Positions 1 to 7,274 of a stretch of 7,278 nucleotides of DNA are shown here, piece after piece (position 1 is the first letter of the stretch; the number at the start of each line of letters is the position of its first letter). A program made the position numbers and the translations under genes. This DNA comes from Bacteroidota bacterium. GTDB lineage: Bacteria > Bacteroidota > Rhodothermia > Rhodothermales > UBA10348. The DNA is taken from the NCBI GenBank assembly GCA_004356385.1, contig SMXL01000089.1, forward strand, positions 1 through 7,278, in the 5' to 3' direction. Under the pieces are notes generated by a model that saw nothing but the letters and a program-made list of their open reading frames with translations, did no database searches and was not told where the DNA came from.

Positions 1-1
1 C

Positions 2-70
2 GGAACTCCGACGGCGATCAATATAGGGGATCACAGCAGCGTAGCGTTCAGCGCTCGTAAAACAGAGTGA
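2..70 (+). CDS. Possible 3' end of an upstream gene (partial, product unknown)
   Basis: The frame starting at base 2 is open from the window edge to TGA at 68-70, one base before the mutS2 ATG. Its 22 codons read GTPTAINIGDHSSVAFSA followed by RKTE, which looks like plausible protein. A competing frame from base 1 is also open, to TAA at 58-60, but gives a less protein-like, Gln/Ser/Arg-rich tail. I recognise neither. If either is real, the upstream gene ends within about 12 bases of mutS2, which suggests co-transcription or translational coupling. So short an open stretch can occur by chance, hence the low confidence. Confidence 0.35.
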   Translation, partial: GTPTAINIGDHSSVAFSARKTE

Positions 71-71
71 A

Positions 72-2510
72 ATGAATCTCTCACCCGACGGTGCGGCCGA
101 TAAAATCGGACTCAGCCGGGTTCGAGCTAGGCTTGTGGAGTTGACCGAGAGTGAACCCGCAGCGCGCAGGGCCGAACGGCTCTCGTACAGTTCCGATACC
201 AAAAAAATAGTTCTGGATCTAAAAGTCATCGGTGAGCTGCAGGGTTGTCTGGCTTTCGATGATCCAATTCCTTACACACCGAACGCAGATCTATCTCCCA
301 TTTTGGATTTGGCGCGACCGGAGGGAGCGGCCCTGAACACCGAACTGATACTGGAGGTGTACCACGCTGAAAGGACGACGCGTCTGCTCCATTCCTTTCT
401 TGTGTCCAGGTCCGAAAAATTTCCTTCTGTGGCTGCACGATGGGCGTCGCTGGAGCCCGACAAAGGATTGGAAACGGCTATTGAGCGAGTATTTGACGAC
501 GAGGGTCGGGTGCGCGACGATGCGTCTCCCGAATTGCAGCGGATCCGACGGGATCTACTCAAAACGCGTCAGAATCTTAGAAATCGAATTGCCGCTGCCT
601 TGTCCAGCGCCATTGAAGCTGGAGTTGCCGCCGATGAGCAGCCGACTATTCGATCAGGTAGAATGGTGATCCCGGTTCTATCCAGTGGCAAAAAGCGCGT
701 TACCGGATTTATCCACGATGTTTCGTCCACCGGTCAAACCGTTTACATCGAACCCCAGGATTGTCTCGACCTGAACAATCAGATCCGCGAGCTGGAAGCG
801 GCCGAAAAACGTGAAATAGATGAAATTCGGAAACTGCTGACCAATCTAATTCGCGATCGATCGGACTCCATCTCCTCGAACGGAGAATTGCTGATTCAGT
901 TTGACCTGTCTTTGTCCATCGCGAAATTGGGTAATGAGCTGGACGCCACCGCGCCCCGAATTAACCAGGAAGGAATCGTTCGAATCGTCAACGGGCGTAA
1001 TCCTGAACTTTTGTTGGTCTATCGAGCTCGAGAAAGGAAAAAGTCAGTCGTCCCGCTAAATCTCGAGATCGGCGATTCATTCCACACGCTCGTCATCTCG
1101 GGGCCGAATGCGGGGGGTAAATCAGTCGCCATGAAGTCCATTGGATTGATGACTGCGATGCTGGGTATGGGGATACCGGTCCCAGTGAATGAGGAATCTA
1201 CATTCTGTCTTTTTGACGACATCCTGGTAGATATCGGAGATGAACAATCCATGGATGACGATTTGTCAACTTATTCCTCACATCTTGAGAACTTGAAAAT
1301 GATGTTAAAAGACGCGGGGGCAAACTCGCTGGTTCTGATTGATGAGGCCGGGACCGGAACCGATCCGGATGAAGGCTCCGCGCTTGCTCGTGCCGTGCTG
1401 GAGAGTCTGACCGCTCGAAAAACCCGAACCGTTGTCACGACCCACCACGGCAGCCTTAAGGTGTTTGCCAACGACTCCGACGGCGTGGCAAACGGCTCCA
1501 TGTCTTTCGATGTAAATACGCTCAAACCGACTTTTGAATTCAGGCAGGATGTTCCTGGTGCTTCTTACGCCACCGAAATCGCGACCCGGGTGGGATTACC
1601 AGACGACGTTATTCAGCGTGCGCGAGAGCTCGTGGGAACGGAGCGTGTTCAGCTGGAGGCCCTAATTTCGTCGTTGGAAGAATCCAATCGAGTTCTCGAC
1701 GCCCAAATTCATGAAACCGAGGCTACCCTTCGCCAAGCGGAAAAAGACAGAGAACAGTTGACGGAAAGACTTCGGTCGCTGCAGGAAGGAAAGGAGGAGA
1801 TCCAAAAACGTGCCATTGAAGAGGCAGATGAGATTGTCGGGGAAGCGAACCGCGTTGTTGAAAAAGTAATTCGAGAGATTCGCGAGTCACAGGCAGATTC
1901 GCGTCGTACGAGGGATGCGAGGGCTGATCTGGAGAAAGCGCGAGACCATCTCGCGGATGATCGGGTTCGCCTCGAGCGCCGAATAAAAAGTCGTGCGGGT
2001 GCAAAGCGCAAGTCCGGGAGTCCCGTCGGAGCGTTCAAAATGGAAGACGCGGGAGCGTTGAAGAAAGGGGACCAGGTTCTGTTGGATGACGGCCGCGCGG
2101 TAGGCGAAATCCTCTCCCTCAAGGGCAAGGAAGCGTCGATCGCGTTCGGAGATCTTCAAACCCGCGTGTTGATTTCCAGACTTACGAAAGTCGGCGAGGC
2201 CGCCGAACAACAGGTGATCGTTCGCCAGACCGTTGACTCAAGTCCGGTTTTGCCACTAACGACTCTGACGAAAAGAATTGATGTGCGAGGCCTTCGGGTC
2301 GATGAGGCGATCTCGCGAGTCGTCGCACACGTTGATCAAGCATCGGTGGCATCGCTGGATCGGATTGAGATCCTCCATGGAAAAGGAACCGGAGCGCTTC
2401 GCGAGGCCATTCAAGATTTTCTACCGACCTTGGATTCCGTTTCTAAAATCGAACAGGCACCGTGGAACGAGGGTGGTGCTGGAGTCACATTCGTTTACCT
2501 GAGCGAGTGA
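72..2510 (+). CDS. mutS2: MutS2: ATPase with Smr endonuclease domain (recombination control / ribosome rescue)
   Basis: Full-length MutS2 of 812 residues, close to the family's usual 750-800. Visible parts in order: N-terminal MutS-like core with the typical start DKIGLSRVRARL (10-21); the conserved segment SSTGQTVYIEP (218-228); Walker A GPNAGGKS (344-351); ABC-type signature region DIGDEQSMDDDLSTYSSH (387-404); Walker B LVLIDEAGTGTDPDEG from 420, with D424 and E425; switch TTHHGSLK (456-463); a long charged coiled coil (about 525-638); a KOW-like module (about 661-704); and a C-terminal Smr domain with DVRGLR (737-742) and HGKGTG (769-774). The N-terminal mismatch-recognition domains of MutS are absent, as expected for MutS2. 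Known family roles: suppression of homologous recombination through branched-DNA cleavage (Helicobacter, Thermus), and splitting of collided ribosomes (B. subtilis RqcU). Which applies here cannot be read from sequence. The ATG at 72 places the conserved N-terminal helix at the usual distance; no strong ribosome binding site precedes it. All motor and Smr motifs are intact, so the protein should be active. Confidence 0.97.
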   Translation: MNLSPDGAADKIGLSRVRARLVELTESEPAARRAERLSYSSDTKKIVLDLKVIGELQGCLAFDDPIPYTPNADLSPILDLARPEGAALNTELILEVYHAERTTRLLHSFLVSRSEKFPSVAARWASLEPDKGLETAIERVFDDEGRVRDDASPELQRIRRDLLKTRQNLRNRIAAALSSAIEAGVAADEQPTIRSGRMVIPVLSSGKKRVTGFIHDVSSTGQTVYIEPQDCLDLNNQIRELEAAEKREIDEIRKLLTNLIRDRSDSISSNGELLIQFDLSLSIAKLGNELDATAPRINQEGIVRIVNGRNPELLLVYRARERKKSVVPLNLEIGDSFHTLVISGPNAGGKSVAMKSIGLMTAMLGMGIPVPVNEESTFCLFDDILVDIGDEQSMDDDLSTYSSHLENLKMMLKDAGANSLVLIDEAGTGTDPDEGSALARAVLESLTARKTRTVVTTHHGSLKVFANDSDGVANGSMSFDVNTLKPTFEFRQDVPGASYATEIATRVGLPDDVIQRARELVGTERVQLEALISSLEESNRVLDAQIHETEATLRQAEKDREQLTERLRSLQEGKEEIQKRAIEEADEIVGEANRVVEKVIREIRESQADSRRTRDARADLEKARDHLADDRVRLERRIKSRAGAKRKSGSPVGAFKMEDAGALKKGDQVLLDDGRAVGEILSLKGKEASIAFGDLQTRVLISRLTKVGEAAEQQVIVRQTVDSSPVLPLTTLTKRIDVRGLRVDEAISRVVAHVDQASVASLDRIEILHGKGTGALREAIQDFLPTLDSVSKIEQAPWNEGGAGVTFVYLSE

Positions 2511-2660
2511 GCGGACGGTCTGTAACCGATTTCGTCCTGGAAACCATACATTAATGGCGGTGACGGGCGGCAAATCATTCTATTTTCTCCATGGACCGTT
2601 TCTTGCTGGGTTACAGCATTGATTTTCAATCTGAATCGTGTCGAATCACGTAGTTTCAGC
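2511..2660. other. Intergenic region between mutS2 and the DUF4783 gene; no gene recognised
   Basis: These 150 bases carry no convincing coding sequence. An in-frame TTG at 2619 could extend the downstream protein by 14 residues, but it has no supporting ribosome binding site. Two tiny ORFs (ATG at 2554, 22 codons; ATG at 2591, 20 codons) look random. GGACG (2513-2517) can pair with CGTCC (2533-2537), and TGCTG (2604-2608) with CAGCA (2614-2618). I see no good sigma-70 -35/-10 pair. The Bacteroidota -7 motif TAnnTTTG occurs only as a poor match, TAGTTTCA at 2651-2658, too close to the ATG to be useful. The gap is still the likeliest place for the promoter of the following two genes. Confidence 0.6.
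2604..2618 (+). terminator. Weak hairpin, possible terminator or leader stem after mutS2
   Basis: TGCTG, a five-base loop GGTTA, then CAGCA gives a perfect 5 bp stem, followed by TTGATTTTC, which is only loosely T-rich. A 5 bp stem without a true T-tract is marginal for a Rho-independent terminator and can arise by chance. It lies about 94 bases after the mutS2 stop and 42 bases before the next start, so it could equally be a leader structure. Confidence 0.15.
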
Positions 2661-3122
2661 ATGAACGTTTTCGAAAGAGCCTTGTATCGTATTCTGGATT
2701 CGCCTTACAGCCGATCCATTCTTAGGCTGGGTTTGATTGCGGTTCTGGCGTTCTGTACGGTCATTCCGACGCGGGCGCAGAATCAGGCCGACGCGCTAAG
2801 TACGATCCGAAGAGCGGTCGCCGAAGGCAATGCGAAACTGTTGTTGGCAGAATCAACCGAGTCGATTGAGCTGGCATTGTTCGCGGAAAGTCACCAGTAC
2901 ACCCGGTCGCAAGCGACTCTGGTACTCAAGAAATTCTTTAAGGAGAATAAGCCGACCTCTTTTGAGCTAGTCGATTCCACCCGTTCGAATCTCGGATTAT
3001 TCGTAGAGGGTCGAATGCGAACGATCAACTATCAGGTTCCGCTTCGTACGTACTTCCGACTTAAAAAGTCGCCTGACGGATGGAAGCTCCGCGAGTTCTT
3101 AATCGAAAGCCCTGACCGCTAA
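2661..3122 (+). CDS. Exported DUF4783 family protein (NTF2-like fold expected)
   Basis: Protein of 153 residues. After a basic N-region it has a hydrophobic core (about 21-35, LRLGLIAVLAFCTVI) and a likely signal peptidase I site, PTRA|QNQ, after A39, leaving a mature domain of about 114 residues. C32 is preceded by LAF, which is not a lipobox, so it is probably soluble and not a lipoprotein. The mature part follows the DUF4783 pattern: ADALSTIRRAVAEGNAKLL (43-61), YTRSQATLVLKKFF (80-93), TSFEL (99-103), YFRLKK (131-136) and WKLREF (141-146). The family occurs in Bacteroidota and relatives, has no established function, and its pattern resembles small NTF2-like domains. ATG 2661 is chosen over TTG 2619 (14 residues longer), because that extension only lengthens an already long signal N-region. 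The gene ends 15 bases before the kinase start, so the two are probably one operon. A role as accessory factor or ligand-binding partner of the kinase is speculation. Confidence 0.85.
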   Translation: MNVFERALYRILDSPYSRSILRLGLIAVLAFCTVIPTRAQNQADALSTIRRAVAEGNAKLLLAESTESIELALFAESHQYTRSQATLVLKKFFKENKPTSFELVDSTRSNLGLFVEGRMRTINYQVPLRTYFRLKKSPDGWKLREFLIESPDR

Positions 3123-3137
3123 ATCCTTGTTCAGCGG

Positions 3138-6100
3138 ATGCCAGATTCCGACGGTCCACATACCCACCACGCGAAGCCGCGGCTATTGTCCAAATCGTCT
3201 GGACTCGTCCTTGGCCTACTAGCCTTACTTGCAGTTGCTACCTGGGGCTTTGGGCAACTGGGTAAAACCCGACTGGTGAACGACCTGACAAGTGCCCAGT
3301 TGCGCACCGTCCAAAGCGCACTGGATCAAGTCGAAAACGAATTCCGAAAAATTCAGGGATCCATGGTCGACGAGGCGCGAGCACTCGCAACGAATCCTCG
3401 TCTCATTCGAGCCCTCAGAATCGCTCGTACCGGTGTTCGTGATGGGGAAGAAGACATTATCAGGATAATGTCGGCTTATCAACTCCACGACCAGGGCGCG
3501 GTCGAGATCTATGATCAACAACCCCGGCTGCTCGGTTGGGCAGGGGCATCGCTTCCAATCGATTCCGCTCCCAGTGAACCGAATTTTCTTGATTCGTATC
3601 AGTCATCGTTGGCGATGGATGGGGATCGACACTCCGCTCTCGTGATCTGGTGGCCCATTCGAGATGGGATCGAAACCGTTGGAGCGGTCCGCGTAATCCG
3701 GATGATCGTTCAGCATGTACCGGTTCGAAACGAATTTCTGCGCGACTATACGCTGGATGAGGAGTGGTCACGCCTGACAACGTACCCGGTTCGTGTCGAC
3801 CTGATGCCGGAACCCGAGTTTGATCCGAGTGAATCCCGGTTTTCCCGTACGCTTCAGGGCGCGGATGGACGGACACTCGTCCGCGTTCATATTACTCCGC
3901 CGTCTGACGACCGACTCATAGCGGAGCAAAGAACGAACAATCTGAACTTCGTTTATCTCTGGGTGATGATGGGGCTTTTCGTCGTCCTGTTCATCGCAGC
4001 TCGATGGACACTTCGACCGGAAGCGGATCACGTATCCGTGATGAACCCGGTCGGTCGATTTATGGTCTTTCTTTCCCTGATCGCAGGGGTTCGTTATTCG
4101 TTTCTCGCTCTCGAAATTCCTTCTAGATGGCAGACCGGAAAAGCACCGCTTTCGCCACTGTTCGATCCGCAGCATCTGGCGTCCGGGTATGGCGGAGGGA
4201 TCATGCAAACGAGTGGTGATCTGCTTCTTTCGGCGTTGATGGCTGTAGCTGTAGCTGTGTTATTTGTACGAGTAACCGAGCGTGTGCGGACGACGGTCAG
4301 GATCCGTTTCTCCTTCACGCCGAATCGCCGGAGCCGCGAAGGATGGGGTATCGGGGACATCCGATTGCTTTCAGCTCTTGCTCTTCACATGGCTCTTGTG
4401 CTGGGTTTGCTCTCTGTTTTCGGTCATGTTTCGCAACGAGCAATCCTCGATAGTACCCTCGATTTTTTTGAACGCTCAGGCCTGTTGCCGGATCAGCTTG
4501 TGCTGGGAGTCTTTGCGTCGCTCATTCTGATTACGTTTTCGGTCGTATTCCTATGCTCCCGTTCCATCTGGGTGTGTCTTGAATTGTTCAAGTCGGAATC
4601 CTGGGATCTGATCTCTCGCGGACGGGTGGCCACTCTTATCGTCCTGACTGGAACCGTTTCGATCGGAGTTGCCTTCATCGCGACCAATATATCTGGTGTG
4701 ATCAGCCTACCGGCGACTGTTTTTTTCGTTCTGGTCGTCTACGGAATAGCCTATTTCAGCCCCATGAGGAGTGAGCGGGGCCTTGATTGGCTTCATTTTC
4801 GGTCCATCGTACCGTCGGTCGTTCTCGTCTCCATGATCCTGTATCCTCTCCTCGATCGGGCGATGACTGAAGATCGTCGAATGAGTATTGAGCATGCGGC
4901 GGACTCGTTCGAAGAGGACATGGACTCGAGAGTAGTCTTCGCCATCGGTCAGTTGCTTAACCGGGTGGATGAGATTGATCTGGTGGAATTCGAATCCACT
5001 TCGGAGACCATTGCCCATTACGACTCGCTGGCCAGGGCCCTTATTCACGGCGAGCTGATCTCGGCTCTTGGTACACACGACATCTCGGTGGTTTTATTCA
5101 CCGCAGACGGTGAGCCGCTGGGTCGTTACAACGAATTTCCTTCTAGGGGGTCTCGAAAATCTTTGGACGCCGCTGATTTCAAGGAATTCGGACTGATTCG
5201 GGCCATGTATGCCGACAAGGGAGACTCGGGCGCACTTATTGAGAAGATGACCGGTGATCGGGAACGAGAGCGATTCGTTTATGCCGGTTTCTACTCGTTC
5301 GGTTCCGATGCGAATCAGCAGGGATGGCTGTTGGTTCGTGCACAACCCCATGAAATTGCCAGAGAGGGCGCTCAGGCTTTTCCTCGCGTACTCGTTCCCG
5401 CCGGATACTATGGAGACGACTACACCAAAATGTCTCTCGCCGAGTTTCAGGATGGCGTGATGGTTCGCAACTACGGGCGACCGTTCGGTCGTTACAATTT
5501 GGACTCGGAAGTCGACGAATTGCTACGCGTTGAGACCGTCCTTTGGAGGACCGAGCAAATTCGCGAAGGGAGATATCTCACTCTTTATCGTCGTCTTGAG
5601 ACCGACGCTGGAATCGAATCTTCGCCTACTCTCGGAAGTCGCGTTCGGATCATTGCGGTACGAATCAGCGGAATCAGCTTGTTCGACCATCTCTATTACC
5701 TCTTACGAGTGACCATTGCCGGGCTCTTTCTCGGCGTCCCGATTTATCTGATCGGAATTGTCTGGCGAATCAGGAAAGGGTTGTTGCCGGCGAAGAAAAT
5801 TCAATTTCAGAACAAAGTTTTGAACGCCTTCTTTGCCGTTGGCCTGATTACGGTAACGGTCACTGGTTGGGTTGGGCTCAAAGTGGTCACAGGCGAAAAC
5901 GAACGGGCCATCGAAAGCTGGCTTCGGCAGCATCTGCTTCGCGTTGAGGATGCGCTCACGGAAGATGCCAGAAGTGAGGAATTACCGTATCGCGTTCTCG
6001 AGAGAACGAATCTGGATTCCCTCGCACGGCGCGTCGGATTGGATTTGAATATCTACAGGGCCACCGAACTCGAGAGTTCGTCTCGACCTCAGCTCGTTCG

Positions 6101-7274
6101 AGAGCGGCTCGTGGATACGCGGCTACCGATTCAAGCGTACGAGGCCCTCTATTTTGACGGATACCGGTTTGTCAGCGTCAATCAATCACTCGGTACTTTT
6201 GTCTATACGGCGGGATACCGGGCGCTGACGGACGAGCGTGGGGATACCAGATATGTGATATCCCTGCCGACGCTTCCAGAACAGGAACGCATAGAAGAAG
6301 AGCGTGCTCGCACGGTGGCGTATCTATTCGGAGCTTTGCTTCTTCTTGTATTCGTCGTCATGGTGACGGCGGCGTTGCTGGCAAACGCGTTGGCCAGACC
6401 GATCGGAAAATTGAGAGAAGGGTTGGAATCGGTCTCAGAAGGCCGTTTCGAAAGCATTGGACCCGTCGGGTCGCGCGACGAGATCAGTGATCTGGTGGAC
6501 AGTTTCAATACCATGCAAAGTCAGTTATCAGAGAGCCGCGATCTTCTTGCCAAGCAGGAACGCCAATTGGCCTGGCGCGAAATGGCGCGCCAGGTGGCCC
6601 ACGAGATCAAGAATCCACTGACACCGATGAAGCTTTCCATTCAGCACCTTCGGACAGCGTTCGCGAGAATGAAGCCATCGCCGGGTGATGGAGGTGATTC
6701 GGACGGCTTCGAAAACAAGTTCAATCGTACAACGACCACGCTGATCGAACAGATTGATGCTCTCGCGCGGATCGCAGACGGATTCTCAAGTTTCGGATCG
6801 ATGCCCCACAACGTGAAGGAGCCGCTCGAGGTAAATGCGGTCGTTCAAGCCGCTGTCGATCTCATGAGAAATGAAACGGATACGAAGATCGAAGCAAATC
6901 TAGTGTCGAATGACTTGATGTTGGATGGAGATGAGGAAGCCCTTCGAAGGGTGTTCATCAACTTGATCAAGAACGCCATTCAGGCGATTCCTGAGGACCG
7001 GGAAGGGCTCATCACGTTAACCACCCGCGTCGATTCTTCTGACGAAGAATCTCGATTCATAGAGGCAACCGTAATGGACAACGGATCCGGGATTAGGAAG
7101 GAATTGTGGGATAAAATATTTGTGCCCAGTTTTTCCACCAAGACCAGCGGGACGGGACTCGGTCTGGCCATTGCCCAGAAAACGGTAGAGGATTTTGATG
7201 GGGATATCTCGTTCGAGACGGAGTCCGGAGTGGGTTCGACATTTCGGGTGCGCCTGCCCTTCGATGGCGATTGA
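3138..7274 (+). CDS. Large multi-pass sensor histidine kinase, NtrY-like core, three extracytoplasmic regions
   Basis: A 1378-residue membrane kinase, far longer than a typical sensor kinase. By eye I place 12 membrane helices at about 22-39, 271-290, 306-324, 359-378, 409-430, 453-474, 496-516, 521-541, 556-572, 851-876, 894-917 and 1058-1083. With the N-terminus inside, this puts basic loops (379-400, 877-888) and the kinase in the cytoplasm. Three outside regions result: 40-270, 573-850 and 918-1057. Each begins with a long helix leaving the membrane, as in Cache/PAS-like sensors. HAMP follows (about 1084-1131, with RPIGKL and DEISDL). The dimerisation domain has AWREMARQVAHEIKNPLTP (1145-1163), phospho-acceptor H1155, and E1156/N1159 of the ExxN phosphatase motif. 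The ATPase domain has the N-box NLIKNA (1275-1280), DNGSGI (1314-1319), the F-box (1324-1334) and GTGLGL (1338-1343). The H-box is typical of NtrY, but no PAS domain lies between HAMP and the H-box. No receiver domain is attached, so it needs a separate response regulator. The ligand is unknown. The start at 3138 is followed by the first helix at a normal distance; no Shine-Dalgarno is evident. Confidence 0.95.
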   Translation: MPDSDGPHTHHAKPRLLSKSSGLVLGLLALLAVATWGFGQLGKTRLVNDLTSAQLRTVQSALDQVENEFRKIQGSMVDEARALATNPRLIRALRIARTGVRDGEEDIIRIMSAYQLHDQGAVEIYDQQPRLLGWAGASLPIDSAPSEPNFLDSYQSSLAMDGDRHSALVIWWPIRDGIETVGAVRVIRMIVQHVPVRNEFLRDYTLDEEWSRLTTYPVRVDLMPEPEFDPSESRFSRTLQGADGRTLVRVHITPPSDDRLIAEQRTNNLNFVYLWVMMGLFVVLFIAARWTLRPEADHVSVMNPVGRFMVFLSLIAGVRYSFLALEIPSRWQTGKAPLSPLFDPQHLASGYGGGIMQTSGDLLLSALMAVAVAVLFVRVTERVRTTVRIRFSFTPNRRSREGWGIGDIRLLSALALHMALVLGLLSVFGHVSQRAILDSTLDFFERSGLLPDQLVLGVFASLILITFSVVFLCSRSIWVCLELFKSESWDLISRGRVATLIVLTGTVSIGVAFIATNISGVISLPATVFFVLVVYGIAYFSPMRSERGLDWLHFRSIVPSVVLVSMILYPLLDRAMTEDRRMSIEHAADSFEEDMDSRVVFAIGQLLNRVDEIDLVEFESTSETIAHYDSLARALIHGELISALGTHDISVVLFTADGEPLGRYNEFPSRGSRKSLDAADFKEFGLIRAMYADKGDSGALIEKMTGDRERERFVYAGFYSFGSDANQQGWLLVRAQPHEIAREGAQAFPRVLVPAGYYGDDYTKMSLAEFQDGVMVRNYGRPFGRYNLDSEVDELLRVETVLWRTEQIREGRYLTLYRRLETDAGIESSPTLGSRVRIIAVRISGISLFDHLYYLLRVTIAGLFLGVPIYLIGIVWRIRKGLLPAKKIQFQNKVLNAFFAVGLITVTVTGWVGLKVVTGENERAIESWLRQHLLRVEDALTEDARSEELPYRVLERTNLDSLARRVGLDLNIYRATELESSSRPQLVRERLVDTRLPIQAYEALYFDGYRFVSVNQSLGTFVYTAGYRALTDERGDTRYVISLPTLPEQERIEEERARTVAYLFGALLLLVFVVMVTAALLANALARPIGKLREGLESVSEGRFESIGPVGSRDEISDLVDSFNTMQSQLSESRDLLAKQERQLAWREMARQVAHEIKNPLTPMKLSIQHLRTAFARMKPSPGDGGDSDGFENKFNRTTTTLIEQIDALARIADGFSSFGSMPHNVKEPLEVNAVVQAAVDLMRNETDTKIEANLVSNDLMLDGDEEALRRVFINLIKNAIQAIPEDREGLITLTTRVDSSDEESRFIEATVMDNGSGIRKELWDKIFVPSFSTKTSGTGLGLAIAQKTVEDFDGDISFETESGVGSTFRVRLPFDGD

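Noticed and set aside
1709..2128. Antisense open frame of 139 codons inside mutS2.
   Set aside because: It lies opposite the coiled-coil region, is Ser/Arg-rich, and has no domain pattern or ribosome binding site; it is a shadow of the biased sense codons.
2591..2653. Twenty-codon ORF (starting MDRFLLGYS) ending eight bases before the DUF4783 ATG, as a possible leader peptide.
   Set aside because: No ribosome binding site, no run of regulatory codons and no attenuator structure; open frames this short are expected by chance.
3120..3137. The DUF4783 gene and the kinase share a reading frame, separated by one TAA and five codons, suggesting stop readthrough or a split fusion gene.
   Set aside because: A shared frame has a one in three chance. 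A fusion would put the exported domain outside directly before helix one and invert the kinase topology, and each protein has complete, sensible ends.
3159..3170. Histidine cluster HTHH near the kinase N-terminus as a metal site.
   Set aside because: Three histidines in a short, probably disordered cytoplasmic tail, with no other ligands nearby.
3460..4208. Antisense open frames of 138 and 146 codons opposite the first sensor region of the kinase.
   Set aside because: Low-complexity composition rich in Arg, Ser and Pro, overlapping one another in different frames, with no recognisable motif.
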